Notes: generated by a model from the sequence alone, not told the origin. Positions 10,201 to 19,958 are shown, counted from the first letter of the stretch. The stretch: 48,907 nucleotides of DNA from an uncultured Alphaproteobacteria bacterium (GCA_902601455.1 CACKNC010000009.1:1-48907), one strand, 5' to 3'. A program made the numbers and translations.

Positions 10201-10446
10201 TTTCTCTAATTCAATAATTTGTGTGACAAATTCTTTAGTAATTGGTTCAATATAAGTTTTATCCGATAAATCAGGATCTGTCATAATAGTTGCGGGATTG
10301 GAGTTTACTAAAACTACTTCATAACCCTCTTCTTTAAGTGATTTACAAGCCTGAGCTCCAGAATAGTCAAACTCACATGCTTGTCCAATAACTATTGGAC
10401 CTGCTCCTATTATTAAAATTTTTTTTATATCTTTTCTTTTAGGCAT
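7216..10446 (-). CDS. carB: Carbamoyl-phosphate synthase large subunit
   Basis: A 1076-residue protein that makes carbamoyl phosphate from bicarbonate, ATP and ammonia supplied by CarA, feeding pyrimidine and arginine synthesis. It has the expected tandem ATP-grasp halves: the first with '[17 protein letters not shown]' at residues 14-30 and '[20 protein letters not shown]', the second with '[15 protein letters not shown]' and '[18 protein letters not shown]'. An MGS-like allosteric domain forms the last 130 or so residues. Length is normal. Its start overlaps the carA stop by 8 bp, so the two subunits are translationally coupled. Confidence 0.97.
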   Translation of the reverse strand: MPKRKDIKKILIIGAGPIVIGQACEFDYSGAQACKSLKEEGYEVVLVNSNPATIMTDPDLSDKTYIEPITKEFVTQIIELEKPDALLPTMGGQTALNVSMELAKAGVLEKNKVKMIGANPDAIELAEDRQKFKDAMREIGLSCPESIIVEELPKAMEVKKKLKLPLVIRPSFTLGGTGGGVAYSDEEFTELCKRGLNASPTNQILIEKSVSGWKEFEMEVVRDHKNNCIIICSIENIDPMGVHTGDSITVAPSLTLTDKEYQTLRNASIKVLQKIGVDTGGSNVQFAINPDDGEINVIEMNPRVSRSSALASKATGFPIAKVAAKLAVGYSLDELQNDITKTTPASFEPTIDYIVTKIPRFTFEKFSGADSNLTTSMKSVGETMSIGRSFNESLQKGFSSLEYGLDGLDVPQNIEINKQTIFNDLKIQSSQRLLTIGQALRFNTSVKEINDITKYDKWFINQLKSIVEIEMLIKDNELTKELLLLSKQNGFTDKKIAKIKNVLEKEIRKLRHHNNIKPIFRLVDTCAGEFSSKTPYLYSSYDWNFQNKRFCESNPTKNNKVIILGGGPNRIGQGIEFDYCCVHAVYALKEKGIETIMINCNPETVSTDYDTADRLYFEPLTTESVLEIYKKEEENGKVLGIFVQFGGQTPLKIANELECEGVKILGTTTEAIDLAEDRDRFSEILIKLNIDQPKNGFAKSLDDANQIANEIGYPILIRPSYVLGGRAMEIAYNEEHLESFTNNALEASSNNVILVDQYLENATEVDVDLIRDTNGKIFIAGIMEHIEEAGIHSGDSACSLPPFSINKVLQNKIINWVSEIAEEIKVIGLMNTQLAIKEEKIYVLEVNPRASRTVPFVAKARGIPIAKIAAKVMTGDLLENILNDTDIQNLKTFNVKESVFPFNKFDGVDLILGPEMKSTGEVMGIDATFLSAFAKSQIACGTILPLKGKVFISIDDYNKKFILKIVKKLIDLNFKIVATKGTAKFLNDNRLNVDIINKVREGGSHIVKEITNNQIDLVINTTKTQGSIRDSYSIRRTSLTYNVPYYTTIAGAKVAVDTIEHLKNNKLKVKSLQDLR

Positions 10447-11602
10447 ATTTATTTACTAAGTTGTAAAATTCTTCAAATAGGTATGAGCTATCATGTGGTC
10501 CAGGACTTGCCTCTGGATGATATTGAACACTAAATATTGGTAAATTTTTATGTTTTATTCCTTCATTAGAACCATCAAATAAAGATATATGAGTTTCTTC
10601 TACTTCAATTGGTAAACTTGATCTATCAACTTCAAAACCATGATTTTGTGAAGTTATTTCAACTGTTTGATTAATTAAATTTTTTACTGGTTGGTTTGCC
10701 CCACGATGACCCTGAAACATTTTCTTTGTTTTTGCACCCAAAGCTAAACTTATCAATTGATGTCCTAAGCAAATACCAAATATTGGTATCTTTGATTTTA
10801 TTAACTCTCTTATAGTTGGTGTAATAACTTTCATAGTAGCATCAGGGTCACCAGGGCCATTAGATAAGAAAATTCCTTTTGGATTATGTTTCATAATTTC
10901 ACCCATAGAGCTAGACGCAGGTAAAGTAGTAGGCTCAAAATTCAATTCTTTCAAGTTCCTTAAAATGTTATGTTTAATTCCAAAATCTAAACAAACAATT
11001 GGAAAATTTTTATAAATTTTTTGTTTTTTACTTTGACCCCATAGAGTTTCTGTCCAGTTAAATTGTTTTTTTGTAGATACAACTGATGCTAAATCTAAAT
11101 TTTCTAATCCTTTCCATTGATTAAGATTTTTAGTCAAATTTTCAAAATTATTTTTATTATTACCAAAATTTATTAATGCTACTTTTTTTGCACCATCTTT
11201 GGATAGTTTTCTTGTTAAATATCTTGTGTCAATACCTGTTATTCCTGGAGTGTTATGAATATTTAAAAAAGTATCTAAATTTTTTTCAGCTCTCCAATTA
11301 GAGTAATCTCCAATTGGCTGATTAATAATACAACCCTCTGCATATATATGATTGGATTCTGAGTCTATATTATTTGCTCCAACAATTCCGATATGAGGAA
11401 ATGTAAAATTGATAATCTGTTTAGCATAAGATGGATCAGTCAAAGTTTCTTGATAGCCAGTTTGAGATGTATTGAAGCACAATTCTCCAACTACAGATTT
11501 AATTGCCCCAATACCATTACCCCACAATATTTCACTATCATCAAATATTAAAGCAGCTGTTATTGGACGTAGGTATTGATTATTATATTTATCCCGCTGC
11601 AT
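10439..11602 (-). CDS. carA: Carbamoyl-phosphate synthase small subunit (glutaminase)
   Basis: A 387-residue glutaminase subunit that hydrolyses glutamine and channels ammonia to CarB. The N-terminal CPSase domain is followed by a class I glutamine amidotransferase domain with nucleophile Cys278 in FGICLGHQL, and His362 and Glu364 in '[11 protein letters not shown]'. 'GHRGANQPV' at 298-306 is also family-typical. It is the first gene of the leftward run reaching trxB and is divergent from yqeY. A 14-bp perfect palindrome (11604-11617) lies directly before its start codon. Confidence 0.96.
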   Translation of the reverse strand: MQRDKYNNQYLRPITAALIFDDSEILWGNGIGAIKSVVGELCFNTSQTGYQETLTDPSYAKQIINFTFPHIGIVGANNIDSESNHIYAEGCIINQPIGDYSNWRAEKNLDTFLNIHNTPGITGIDTRYLTRKLSKDGAKKVALINFGNNKNNFENLTKNLNQWKGLENLDLASVVSTKKQFNWTETLWGQSKKQKIYKNFPIVCLDFGIKHNILRNLKELNFEPTTLPASSSMGEIMKHNPKGIFLSNGPGDPDATMKVITPTIRELIKSKIPIFGICLGHQLISLALGAKTKKMFQGHRGANQPVKNLINQTVEITSQNHGFEVDRSSLPIEVEETHISLFDGSNEGIKHKNLPIFSVQYHPEASPGPHDSSYLFEEFYNLVNKYA

Positions 11603-11729
11603 TATTTCTTAAGAAATGATGGATTACTAGGCATTTTGAAAACTTTAGTCAAGGATTAGTTGAATTTAGTAATAACAGTTATATTAATAATCAAAAATAA
11701 TATTAACCGATTCTAAGAGGTAAAGAATT
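11603..11729. promoter_or_regulatory. Divergent promoter region carA / yqeY
   Basis: This 127-bp gap must hold the promoters of both the leftward carA run and the rightward yqeY-dnaG-rpoD run. On the minus strand, TTGACT followed 18 bp later by AGTAAT is a weak candidate for carA. On the plus strand, TTGAAT (11660-11665) and an AT-rich element near 11682 may serve yqeY, which has a recognisable AGAGG ribosome site at about 11715. No operator for a known pyrimidine regulator was recognised. Confidence 0.4.
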
Positions 11730-12191
11730 ATGAATTTGAGAAATAAAATTGAAGAGGACTATAAGAAATCTATAAAAGATAAAGATCAGAATAGAATTAA
11801 CACATTAAGATTAATTAAAAGTGCAATTAAAGATAAAGATATAGCATCTAGATCAGAAAATAATAGGGATGGTATTAATGATAAAGAAATTTTAATTATG
11901 TTAATTAGTTTAATTAAACAAAGAAAGGACTCAATAGAGCAATTTCAAAAAGCTAACAGAAATGATTTAATTCAAAATGAACAAAGTGAAATTGATATAA
12001 TAAATATCTACTTGCCAACTCAAAAATCTGAAGGGGAAACAGAAAATATAGTAAATAAATTAATGAAAATAAATAATATAAATAGCTTAAAAGATATGGG
12101 TAAATTAATGGGTCTGATCAAAGCTCAATATTCTGGGGAGATAGATATGGCTTTAGTTGGTAAAATTGCTAAATCTAAACTTGCAAATTAA
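11730..12191 (+). CDS. yqeY: GatB/YqeY domain protein
   Basis: A 153-residue protein matching stand-alone YqeY, which resembles the C-terminal tRNA-binding tail of GatB. The opening 'LRNKIEEDYKKSIKDKDQNRINTLRLIKSAIKDKDI' style and the terminal 'MGKLMGLIKAQYSGEIDMALVGKIAKSKL' are diagnostic. The cellular role is uncertain; a link with tRNA or the amidotransferase is often supposed. Its stop overlaps the dnaG start by one base, and in Alphaproteobacteria this gene commonly sits between carA and dnaG, as here. Confidence 0.9.
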   Translation: MNLRNKIEEDYKKSIKDKDQNRINTLRLIKSAIKDKDIASRSENNRDGINDKEILIMLISLIKQRKDSIEQFQKANRNDLIQNEQSEIDIINIYLPTQKSEGETENIVNKLMKINNINSLKDMGKLMGLIKAQYSGEIDMALVGKIAKSKLAN

Positions 12192-13936
12192 TGTCTTTTA
12201 ATAAAACTGATCTTGAAAATATAAAATCAAAAATATTAATTTCTAGTGAGTTAGAAAAAAAAACCAAACTAATTAAAAAAGGAAAAGATCTTTGGTGTTG
12301 TTGCCCATTTCATAATGAGAAAACACCATCCTGTAAAATAAATGATGATCAAGGAACTTTTTATTGTTTTGGATGTGGAGCTAAAGGAGATATATTTACC
12401 GTATACCAAGATCTATTTAATTACACCTTTTTAGATGCTGTTAAAGAACTTTCTGAAAGAGCAGGTGTTAAAATAAATTTTGATACAAAGTCTAATTTTA
12501 AAATAAATAATAATATTTCTAAAATTTTAGAAATATCCACTAAGTGGTTTGAAGATAATTTAAATTCAGATAATAATGATTGCAAAAAGTATTTAAAAAA
12601 CCGTTCATTATCAGATGAAACAATTAAGATATTCAGGTTAGGTTATTCTTATAATAAAAGAGGTACACTTTATGAATATCTTAAAAATTTTTCCTTTAAG
12701 GATGATGATATTTTAAAAAGTAATTTAGTTAAAAAAGATAAAAACAATAATATAAAAGATTTTTTTTATAAAAGATTAATGTTCCCTATAACAACAATTA
12801 AAGGTGAGGTAGTAGGATTTGGTGGTCGTGTTTTGGATAGTTCAAATCCAAAATATATTAATTCACCAGAGAGTGAATTTTTCAAAAAAAGAAGTATGTT
12901 ATATAATTTAAATTTAGCAAAAGATGCTGCAAGAGAAAAAAGAAATTTATTAATCTGCGAAGGCTATATGGATGTGATATCCTTATATCAGAATAATATA
13001 AAAAGTGTAGTAGCTCCATTAGGAACAGCATTTACGGAAGATCAATTAAAAATATCATGGAGATTTACTGACAAGCCAACAATAATGTTTGATGGAGACG
13101 AGGCTGGTAAAAGAGCATCATTTAGATCTGCTTTAATGGCTCTTCCACATTTAGTACCTAATAAAACATTACAATTTATTAATTTACCTTTTAATACAGA
13201 CCCTGACAGCTATCTAAAAAATAATGAATTTGTGAATCTAATTAGTATTTTAAAAAACCCAAAAAATTTAATAAATTTTATTTTTGAAACATCAAGCAAT
13301 GAATTATCTTTAAATGATGCAGATCAAAAAATATCATATGATAAATATCTGGATGATTTAATTGAAAATATTAAGGATAAAAAAATTCAATATTTTTATA
13401 AAAGAGAATTTAAATCTTTATTTTTTAAAAAATTAAGAAATTTGAGTGATAAAAAAACAGTAAAAATTATACCCAAAAAAGTAAGCTCGCTAAAAAAGAA
13501 ACAAATATATTCTTTTATTGCGAGCGCTATAAATCATAAAAAAGTTAGAAATCAGATATTAGATACTATATTTGAGAACATTAATTTAGATGAGCCTGAA
13601 AATAAAATTCTCACATATCTTAGAGTCAATGATTTCAGCACTTTGAATAAAGCGGATATTCTAAAATTATTTGATCAAGAAACTCAACAGTTTATTGGCT
13701 CAAATATCCTTCAAAAGAGTATTTATCGGCTTTTTCCTTATTCAGACGAGAGTTTTGATCCAGATAGAGCATTAAGAGAAATTAAAGAATCTTCTAAAAA
13801 CTTGAATACAAGGCTTTCAAATTTGAAAAAAATAAATAAAAGCCTAAATACGTTTGAAAAAGATAACACTTCTTTGAATTGGGATGAGCTTCAGAAGATA
13901 TCTAAAGAATTAGAGGATAATTATAAAGAAGACTAA
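12191..13936 (+). CDS. dnaG: DNA primase
   Basis: A 581-residue primase that makes RNA primers for DNA replication. The N-terminal zinc finger has the CHC2 ligands Cys38, His41, Cys59 and Cys62. The RNA polymerase core follows, with TOPRIM elements '[11 protein letters not shown]' and the metal-binding '[12 protein letters not shown]'. A C-terminal helical region of about 150 residues is where DnaB helicase binds. The N-terminal part is unusual only in a triple cysteine run (CCC, 36-38). The gene starts inside the yqeY stop codon (TAATG) and is followed 2 bp later by rpoD, so the macromolecular-synthesis gene order is kept. Confidence 0.95.
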   Translation: MSFNKTDLENIKSKILISSELEKKTKLIKKGKDLWCCCPFHNEKTPSCKINDDQGTFYCFGCGAKGDIFTVYQDLFNYTFLDAVKELSERAGVKINFDTKSNFKINNNISKILEISTKWFEDNLNSDNNDCKKYLKNRSLSDETIKIFRLGYSYNKRGTLYEYLKNFSFKDDDILKSNLVKKDKNNNIKDFFYKRLMFPITTIKGEVVGFGGRVLDSSNPKYINSPESEFFKKRSMLYNLNLAKDAAREKRNLLICEGYMDVISLYQNNIKSVVAPLGTAFTEDQLKISWRFTDKPTIMFDGDEAGKRASFRSALMALPHLVPNKTLQFINLPFNTDPDSYLKNNEFVNLISILKNPKNLINFIFETSSNELSLNDADQKISYDKYLDDLIENIKDKKIQYFYKREFKSLFFKKLRNLSDKKTVKIIPKKVSSLKKKQIYSFIASAINHKKVRNQILDTIFENINLDEPENKILTYLRVNDFSTLNKADILKLFDQETQQFIGSNILQKSIYRLFPYSDESFDPDRALREIKESSKNLNTRLSNLKKINKSLNTFEKDNTSLNWDELQKISKELEDNYKED

Positions 13937-13938
13937 AT

Positions 13939-16179
13939 ATGGCAAAAAAGAAGAAAATTGTGAAGAAGAAAAAATCAACAAAAAAAACTGTTAAAAACAA
14001 AAAAGTTGTAAAAAAAACGCAATCTAAAAAAACCTCAACAGTTAAAAAAAAATCAATATCAAAAACTACAACTAAAACTAAAAAGAAAACAAAAACTGCA
14101 AAACTAGTAAAAAAAACTACCTCTAAAAGTAAAAAAAATATTACTAAAAAAAATACTTCATTATCAGCAAAAAATAATAAAATTAAAAAAGAGAAAAATC
14201 ATAAAAACAAAGTAGAAAAAAAATCTATTAAAAAACAAAAAAAAGTTGTCAATTTTGACGACCACATTAAAGCTATTATAGCAAAGCTGTTAGATAAGCA
14301 TAAGGTTGATGGTATCTATACTAAAAAAATAATAGAAAAAGCAGTCCCAAAAAAATTTAGAGAACCTGAAAATGTACTTAAAGTTACAGAGTATCTTAAA
14401 AGCAACAATATAAATATAGTTTCAGATGAGGAAGCTGCTTCTCTAATTAAAGCTGCTAAAGAAGAAAAATCAAAATCTGATGAAGATAGTGGAGATGAAG
14501 AAAAGAAACAGACAGGTAAAACTGATGATCCTGTAAGACTATATTTGAGAGATATGGGTGCTGTAGAACTTCTCAGCAGAGAAGGGGAAATAGCAATTGC
14601 AAAAAGAATTGAAGCAGGTCGTGAAAAAATGATTGGAGCTATTTGTGAAAGCCCCATGACTATCCGCTCAATCATTAATTGGAAAGACTCAATAAAAGAT
14701 GGAACAATGCTTTTAAGAGATATTGTAGATTTAGAAGCTACTTACGATATGTCTGATATTGGAGAAAATAAACTAGATGATACTCTAAAGTTAATTGAAG
14801 GTGTTAGTGAAAAAAAAGAAAAGCCTAAAGAAGATAAAAAAAAATCAAATACAGACTCAAATGAAGAAAATAATGAAGCACAGAGTGAAGATGATGAAGA
14901 AGAAGGTTTAAATGTTTCATTAGCAGCAATGGAAGAAAAATTAAAACCCAAGGTTCTTAAGGATTTTGATGACATTACAAAATTATTTAAAAAACTCCAA
15001 AAATCAAGTTTAGATTTAATTAGTTCAGATAAAAAAAATATTTCAAATTATTCTACAGTAGAAAAAAAATACAAAAAAATCCAAAAAGAAATGGTTCTTG
15101 CAATGAAGGCTGTCCATTTCAATTCCTCAACTATTGAAGCGCTGATGGAGTCTTTGTATGAATTAAATAAAAAATTATTAGTTAGAGAAGGAAGAATGTT
15201 AAGATTAGCTTTGAACGAAGGAGTCAAAAGACAATCCTTTATAAATGAGTATCTAAGTTTTAATTTTGAAAAAAATTGGATTCAAACTCTATTAAATCTG
15301 AATGATAAAAACTGGGAAAAATTTATTAATAAAAATCATATAGAGATTAATAAACTAATTGAGGAAATAAAAGAGATTCAAGATGCCTCTGAACTACCCT
15401 TATCAGAATTTAGAAGAATTGTTAGTACTGTACAACAAGGTGAAAGATCTTCAAATCGTGCAAAAAAAGAAATGATAGAATCTAATCTTAGGCTCGTTAT
15501 CTCCATTGCAAAAAAATATACCAATAGGGGATTGCAGTTCTTAGATTTAATTCAAGAAGGAAATATTGGCTTGATGAAAGCTGTTGACAAATTCGAGTAT
15601 CGAAGGGGTTATAAATTTTCAACATATGCTACTTGGTGGATAAGACAAGCTATAACAAGATCTATAGCAGACCAGGCAAGAACAATAAGAATACCTGTAC
15701 ATATGATAGAGACAATAAATAAGATAGTTCGCACAACTAGGCAAATAATGGCTGAAATAGGAAGAGAACCTACACCAACAGAGCTCGCTGAGAGACTTCA
15801 CATGCCATTAGATAAAGTTAAAAAAGTTCTAAAAATAGCAAAAGAACCAATTAGTCTTGAAACTCCTGTTGGAGATGAAGAAGATAGTTCACTGGGTGAT
15901 TTCATTGAAGATAAAAATGCTTTAATACCAATTGAAGCAGCAGTAAAAAGTTCTTTAAGAGATACTACTACCAGAATTCTCTCATCTCTAACTCCGCGTG
16001 AAGAGAGAGTTTTAAGAATGCGTTTTGGCATTGGAATGAACAGTGATCATACATTAGAAGAAGTTGGTCAACAATTTAGCGTTACAAGAGAGAGAATTCG
16101 TCAAATTGAAGCAAAAGCTCTTCGTAAACTTAAACACCCAACAAGAGCAAGAAAACTTAAAACATTTTTAGACGAGTAA
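13939..16179 (+). CDS. rpoD: RNA polymerase sigma-70 (primary sigma factor) with lysine-rich N-terminal tail
   Basis: The 746-residue housekeeping sigma factor. Region 1.1 spans about residues 105-165, region 1.2 starts near 197 ([11 protein letters not shown]), and the non-conserved region with an acidic stretch lies about 285-310. Regions 2.1-2.4 include '[15 protein letters not shown]', and region 4.2 ends '[17 protein letters not shown]'. The odd feature is the first 102 residues: I count 47 lysines, with Ser/Thr between them and almost no acidic residues, resembling histone-H1-like or AlgP-type tails. The tail is in frame from the only upstream ATG and follows dnaG by 2 bp, so it appears to be translated. 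Its purpose (DNA or RNA polymerase binding) is unknown. Confidence 0.95.
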   Translation: MAKKKKIVKKKKSTKKTVKNKKVVKKTQSKKTSTVKKKSISKTTTKTKKKTKTAKLVKKTTSKSKKNITKKNTSLSAKNNKIKKEKNHKNKVEKKSIKKQKKVVNFDDHIKAIIAKLLDKHKVDGIYTKKIIEKAVPKKFREPENVLKVTEYLKSNNINIVSDEEAASLIKAAKEEKSKSDEDSGDEEKKQTGKTDDPVRLYLRDMGAVELLSREGEIAIAKRIEAGREKMIGAICESPMTIRSIINWKDSIKDGTMLLRDIVDLEATYDMSDIGENKLDDTLKLIEGVSEKKEKPKEDKKKSNTDSNEENNEAQSEDDEEEGLNVSLAAMEEKLKPKVLKDFDDITKLFKKLQKSSLDLISSDKKNISNYSTVEKKYKKIQKEMVLAMKAVHFNSSTIEALMESLYELNKKLLVREGRMLRLALNEGVKRQSFINEYLSFNFEKNWIQTLLNLNDKNWEKFINKNHIEINKLIEEIKEIQDASELPLSEFRRIVSTVQQGERSSNRAKKEMIESNLRLVISIAKKYTNRGLQFLDLIQEGNIGLMKAVDKFEYRRGYKFSTYATWWIRQAITRSIADQARTIRIPVHMIETINKIVRTTRQIMAEIGREPTPTELAERLHMPLDKVKKVLKIAKEPISLETPVGDEEDSSLGDFIEDKNALIPIEAAVKSSLRDTTTRILSSLTPREERVLRMRFGIGMNSDHTLEEVGQQFSVTRERIRQIEAKALRKLKHPTRARKLKTFLDE

Positions 16180-17007
16180 ATGGAATTAACCCTGCTCGGA
16201 ACAGGATGCCCAAGTGTTGATCATAAGCGCTTTGGTCCATCAAATTTAATTTCAACTGATAAAGCAAAAGTATTAGTAGATTGTGGATCTGGTATTACAC
16301 AAAGACTGCATAAATTAAACATTTCTTCAGCCAATATTGATGCATTACTTTTTACACATCTTCACTCTGATCATGCTGTAGATTTTTATCAATTAATAAT
16401 TTCTTCATGGCATTCTTATAGAATTAAGCCTTGGAAAATTTATGGACCAAGAGGAACTAAAAAGTTTGTAAAAAAAATTATGGACGCTTGGGCTGAAGAG
16501 AGAAAATTAAGAATATCCTATGAGTCCAGAGCTTCTGCTAAAGCTTTTGAAATTCAAGTGACTGAATTTAAATCTATTGGAAGTTTAAAAATTAAAGATT
16601 TAAATATTAAATATTTTGAAGTTGACCACAAACCAGTCAAATATGCATATGGATTTAGTTTTACTAATAAAAATAAAAAATTGACAATTAGTGGTGATAC
16701 AAGGCCTTGTGAAAATTTAATGAAGTATGCGCAAAGATCAGATGTGCTTTTACATGAAGTTTTCATCGAAGGTGAAATTTTACAAATAAATAAAATGCGC
16801 ACAAAAAAAACTCTCCACAATGTTCAAAGTTATCACACTACTTCGACACAAGTTGGTAAAGTAGCTTTTATTGCAAGAGCTAAAAAATTAGTGTTAACTC
16901 ATTTTGTTCCAACAAGATTTAATAAAAATAATCTAAAGAAAGTAATAAAAAAAGACTTTGGTAAAAATCCTGTAATCGGTGAAGACTTGATGAAAATTAA
17001 AATTTAA
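16180..17007 (+). CDS. MBL-fold metal-dependent hydrolase (RNase Z-like)
   Basis: A 275-residue metallo-beta-lactamase-fold protein. The metal-binding motif HxHxDH is His60-Leu-His62-Ser-Asp64-His65, with further ligands in 'ISGDTRPC' and the terminal 'LVLTHFVP'. The N-terminal 'LLGTGCPSVDHKRFGPS' is close to the start of RNase Z and related arylsulfatase-type enzymes. The tRNA 3'-processing function of RNase Z is possible, but the characteristic exosite arm is not obvious, so a general hydrolase call is safer. It begins on the base after the rpoD stop codon and is presumably co-transcribed with it. Confidence 0.82.
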   Translation: MELTLLGTGCPSVDHKRFGPSNLISTDKAKVLVDCGSGITQRLHKLNISSANIDALLFTHLHSDHAVDFYQLIISSWHSYRIKPWKIYGPRGTKKFVKKIMDAWAEERKLRISYESRASAKAFEIQVTEFKSIGSLKIKDLNIKYFEVDHKPVKYAYGFSFTNKNKKLTISGDTRPCENLMKYAQRSDVLLHEVFIEGEILQINKMRTKKTLHNVQSYHTTSTQVGKVAFIARAKKLVLTHFVPTRFNKNNLKKVIKKDFGKNPVIGEDLMKIKI

Positions 17008-17013
17008 TTTAAA

Positions 17014-18378
17014 TTAATGATAATCAGGTAGGTAATCACCGTGTGCATCAATCATTTTATCAGTCATTGAATATATTTCATCTATAGTTAAGTTTGCAGC
17101 AGTAAGTGGATCTAACAAAACTGCATGGTAAATATGTTCTCTTTTTTTTGTAATCGCCGCTTCAGCGGTAAGAATTTGCACATTTATGTTAGTTCGCATT
17201 AAAGCAGCTAAGTGCTCTGGTAATCTTCCAAATTTCTGAGGAGAATAACCATCTGAGTTAATTAAACATGGCACTTCTACACAGCAATTATCTGGTAAAT
17301 TTTGAATATAACCATTGTTCATTACGTTAGCGTTGATCATGATTTCATTATTATTAACTACTCCATCTATAATGAATGAGGCATACTCATTACTTCTTTT
17401 TAATGGTTGATTATAAATTGGAGTCATATCTTGTTCTAAATCTTCCCAAAGCTTAATATTACTTTCACAACGATCAATATATTCCTCTATGGGGATTTTG
17501 TATTTATCAATTTGATCTTGTCTATTTTGTTTTATAAACCATGGAACATATTCTGCAAAATGTTCACTAGACTCTGTTACAAAGTATCCAAATCGTCTTA
17601 ATATTTCATAACGAACTTTTTCATGAAGAACTTTATTAGACTCGTGGTTAATCGCTTCACTTCTTGATGATAATTTTTCATCACTAACTATTTTATCAGC
17701 AAGAATTTTTAGTTTTGGATATAAATCTTCATTATGGCCACCTTTTGATTTTTTCTCAAATTTTTGATAAAAAGCCATGTGATTTATTCCAACACATAAG
17801 TATTCTATATCTTCAATATTTTCATCCAAATCATTAGCCAGCATTTCAGCTGTGCCCTGTACTGAGTGACATAATCCAATTGTTTTTATATCTGGAAAGC
17901 AATTATTAATTGCAATCATATTTGCACACATTGGGTTTACATATTGTAACCAAATTGCATTTGGACAAATTTCCATCACATCTCTAGCTATATCAAGTAA
18001 TACAGGAATTGTTCTCAGACCCCGCATTATGCCACCAATACCAAGTGTATCGGCTATAGTTTGTTTGAGACCAAATTTACGAGGAATTTCAAAATCAATA
18101 ATAGTTGATGGTTTGTATCCCCCAACCTGTATAGTTGTTTGAACAAAATCTGAACCCGCTAATGATTTTTTTCTGTCTGTGTGAGATGTAATTTTTGGCG
18201 ATGCATTTAATTTCTGCGATATTACCTTCAATAATTCATGGGATGCTTTTAATCTTATAGGATCAATATCTTGCAGTGAAATTTCGATATTTTTAAAAGC
18301 ATCTAGAGATAATAAATCAGCAACTATATTTTTAGTAAATACGGCACTACCAGCTCCAATAATAGTAAGTTTGGTCAT
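17014..18378 (-). CDS. Glycoside hydrolase family 4, alpha-galactosidase (MelA-like)
   Basis: A 454-residue family GH4 enzyme. These hydrolyse glycosides by NAD+- and Mn2+-dependent oxidation at C3, elimination and re-addition. The NAD-binding 'IIGAGSAVFTKN' is at residues 5-16. The metal-site 'GLCHSVQGT' and 'VGINHMAFY', together with 'QTIADTLGIGGIMRGLRTIP' and 'YFVTESSEHFAEY', closely follow E. coli melibiase MelA over the whole length, so alpha-galactosidase is the best call; alpha-glucuronidase or alpha-glucosidase is less likely. No signal peptide: it acts on imported substrate. It is divergent from the tRNA and the sugar ABC operon, with which it likely works. Confidence 0.88.
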   Translation of the reverse strand: MTKLTIIGAGSAVFTKNIVADLLSLDAFKNIEISLQDIDPIRLKASHELLKVISQKLNASPKITSHTDRKKSLAGSDFVQTTIQVGGYKPSTIIDFEIPRKFGLKQTIADTLGIGGIMRGLRTIPVLLDIARDVMEICPNAIWLQYVNPMCANMIAINNCFPDIKTIGLCHSVQGTAEMLANDLDENIEDIEYLCVGINHMAFYQKFEKKSKGGHNEDLYPKLKILADKIVSDEKLSSRSEAINHESNKVLHEKVRYEILRRFGYFVTESSEHFAEYVPWFIKQNRQDQIDKYKIPIEEYIDRCESNIKLWEDLEQDMTPIYNQPLKRSNEYASFIIDGVVNNNEIMINANVMNNGYIQNLPDNCCVEVPCLINSDGYSPQKFGRLPEHLAALMRTNINVQILTAEAAITKKREHIYHAVLLDPLTAANLTIDEIYSMTDKMIDAHGDYLPDYH

Positions 18379-18446
18379 TAAATTTATGTATAATTTAAAA
18401 AAAGAATATTACTAAATTTATTTTTGTATATAAGGAAATTTCTGTA

Positions 18447-18523
18447 GGGCTCTTAGCTCAGTTGGTTAGAGCGCCCCGCTCATAACGGGGTGGTCCGGGG
18501 TTCAAGTCCCTGAGAGCCCACCA
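18447..18523 (+). tRNA. tRNA with anticodon CAT (probably Ile2; elongator Met possible)
   Basis: A complete 77-nt tRNA with encoded CCA. The acceptor stem GGGCTCT pairs with AGAGCCC. The D arm, anticodon stem CCCCG/CGGGG with loop CTCATAA, 5-nt variable loop and T arm (CGGGG/CCCTG, loop TTCAAGT) are all intact. The anticodon is CAT. A paired first base and the absence of the GGG/CCC anticodon stem pattern exclude initiator tRNA. The acceptor and T-arm sequence resembles alphaproteobacterial tRNA-Ile2, whose C34 is modified to lysidine by TilS to read AUA, but elongator Met cannot be ruled out by eye. Confidence 0.93.
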
Positions 18524-18700
18524 TTTTTAATTTATTAAAAAATTTTTTTTTTGTTTTTTACCTTGATTTTTAATATTTTAAGAATTTTCGTAATTTTTGA
18601 TTTTTTAATCAACAGCAAAAAAAATTAGTGCTTTATAATATTTATTTTTAATATTATCAGTTATTTAAATTATTATCATTTAATTTCACGAGGAGGAAAA
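18524..18700. promoter_or_regulatory. Leader of the sugar ABC operon
   Basis: This 177-bp AT-rich gap separates the tRNA from the binding-protein gene. It contains a perfect TATAAT (18634-18639) without a good -35 box. There are two inverted repeats, TTGATT/AATCAA around 4 bases (18597-18612) and ATAATAT/ATATTAT around 9 bases (18635-18657). A strong ribosome site AGGAGG (18691-18696) lies four bases before the ATG. The repeats could be operator sites for an unlinked regulator, but base composition makes chance inverted repeats common here. Confidence 0.45.
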
Positions 18701-19921
18701 ATGAAAAAACTTATTACATTAATAGTTTTATTCACCTCAACTGTTGTTTCTGCAGGTACTTTGGTTGTTAATTCAAACCAATCTGGAGAATCTTCTAAAG
18801 CTGCTTTTGATGCATATGTAGATGCATTCAGAGCTGCTCATCCTGAAGTAACAGTTGTTGTAAATGAATTTGAACATGAAGCATATAAAACTGCTATCAG
18901 AAACTTCTTAACTGCTGAAGCGCCTGATGTTGCTATATGGTTTGCTGGAAACAGAATGAAATTTTTTGTTGATCAAAATTTATTTCAAGATGTAAGTGAC
19001 GTATGGGCAGATGCAGGTCTTAATGACTCAATGGCATCAACTAAAGGATCTCTAACAGTTGACGGTAAGCAATATGGGGTTCCATGGGGCTACTATCAGT
19101 GGGGTGTGTATTACCGTAAAGATCTTTTCGATAATTTAGGTTTAAATGTTCCTAAAAATTGGGAAGAATTTAAATGGGTATGCGCTATGCTTAAAAAGAA
19201 TGACATTACTCCAATCACTATCGGTACAAAATTTCTTTGGACTGCTGGTGGATGGTTTGATTACCTAAATTTAAGAATTAATGGGTATCAATTCCATATG
19301 GATTTAACAGCTGGTAAAGTTAGTTATGAAGATCCAAGATTAGATGCTACTTTTGCAGCTTGGAGAGAATTAATTGATCCAGGATATTTCTTAGAAGATC
19401 ATGCTTCATTCTCATGGCAAGATGCGCAAGCTCCACAAATTAATGGAGAAGCTGCAATGTACTTGATTGGAAACTTTTATGTTCCAACTCTCGAGAGCGC
19501 TGGTGTAGTTGATAAGATGGACTTCTTCCAATTCCCTACAATTGTTGAAGGTGTAGGCATTGCGGAGGATGCTCCAACTGATACTATGCATATTCCTAGT
19601 GGTGCAAAAAATGTTGAAGATGCAAAAAAATTCTTAGCATTTATGTCAAATAAGGAAGCTGCTACAAATTGGGCTACAATGGGTGGTATGTTAAGTCCAA
19701 ATAAATATGCGGACAAACCAACAAATAGATTCTCAGTTATGGGAGCAGAGATGCTTGCTGCTGCAGATGATATTGCTCAATTCTGGGATAGAGATGCTAA
19801 TCCAGATATGGCTGGTGCTGCAATGGAAGGTTTCCAAGAGTTTATGGTTAAGCCTGACCGTGAAGCAAAAATTAGAGCTCGTCTTGAAAAAGAAAGAGCT
19901 AGAATTCACGGAGATTTATAA
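18701..19921 (+). CDS. Sugar ABC transporter substrate-binding protein
   Basis: A 406-residue family-1 extracellular solute-binding protein that captures a sugar in the periplasm and delivers it to the permeases encoded next door. A signal peptide occupies residues 1-18 (cleavage after VSA). The mature domain has the usual 'NYTAEAPDVAIW'-type region (here 'LTAEAPDVAIWFAGN'), 'YGVPWGYYQWGVYYRKDLF' and a C-terminal 'AKKFLAFMSNKEAATNWA'. The closest known styles are alphaproteobacterial oligosaccharide or polyol binding proteins; the ligand is not readable, though the MelA-like gene alongside suggests an alpha-galactoside. Codons look less extreme than in neighbouring genes, and the ribosome site is strong, as expected for an abundant protein. 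Confidence 0.9.
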   Translation: MKKLITLIVLFTSTVVSAGTLVVNSNQSGESSKAAFDAYVDAFRAAHPEVTVVVNEFEHEAYKTAIRNFLTAEAPDVAIWFAGNRMKFFVDQNLFQDVSDVWADAGLNDSMASTKGSLTVDGKQYGVPWGYYQWGVYYRKDLFDNLGLNVPKNWEEFKWVCAMLKKNDITPITIGTKFLWTAGGWFDYLNLRINGYQFHMDLTAGKVSYEDPRLDATFAAWRELIDPGYFLEDHASFSWQDAQAPQINGEAAMYLIGNFYVPTLESAGVVDKMDFFQFPTIVEGVGIAEDAPTDTMHIPSGAKNVEDAKKFLAFMSNKEAATNWATMGGMLSPNKYADKPTNRFSVMGAEMLAAADDIAQFWDRDANPDMAGAAMEGFQEFMVKPDREAKIRARLEKERARIHGDL

Positions 19922-19931
19922 TATCAAAATT

Positions 19932-19958
19932 TTTGAGGCGGAATTTTTCCGCCTCAAA
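19932..19958 (+). promoter_or_regulatory. Intercistronic stem-loop between binding-protein and permease genes
   Basis: A perfect 12-bp inverted repeat (arms 19932-19943 and 19947-19958) around a 3-base loop lies 10 bp after the binding-protein stop. It has a GC-rich core (GAGGCGG/CCGCCTC), striking in this AT-rich sequence. No clear U-run follows, so it looks like an mRNA-stabilising or partial-termination element that raises binding-protein expression over the permeases, as known for malE-malF type operons. Confidence 0.75.

Noticed and set aside
11604..11617. 14-bp palindrome ATTTCTTAAGAAAT just before carA
   Set aside because: Suggestive as an operator but AT-rich and of a single copy; without conservation data I do not call it a binding site.
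13939..14250. Lysine-rich stretch as a separate small histone-like gene fused by a sequencing frameshift
   Set aside because: The frame runs without interruption into region 1.1 and no internal stop or ribosome site separates the two parts; fusion by error is not indicated.
14316..14675. A 119-codon open frame on the minus strand inside rpoD
   Set aside because: Shadow of the strongly conserved rpoD frame; serine-rich low-complexity product, no ribosome site, no recognisable family.
17004..17017. 14-bp perfect palindrome TTAATTTAAATTAA covering both stop codons of the MBL and GH4 genes
   Set aside because: All A/T, no U-run or GC stem; expected by chance in such composition and too weak to be a terminator.
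18447..18523. Initiator tRNA-fMet
   Set aside because: The first acceptor pair is G-C and the anticodon stem lacks the three consecutive G-C pairs of initiators.
18524..18560. T-rich run after the tRNA as an intrinsic terminator
   Set aside because: The only possible stem is A-run against T-run, which is too unstable to call.
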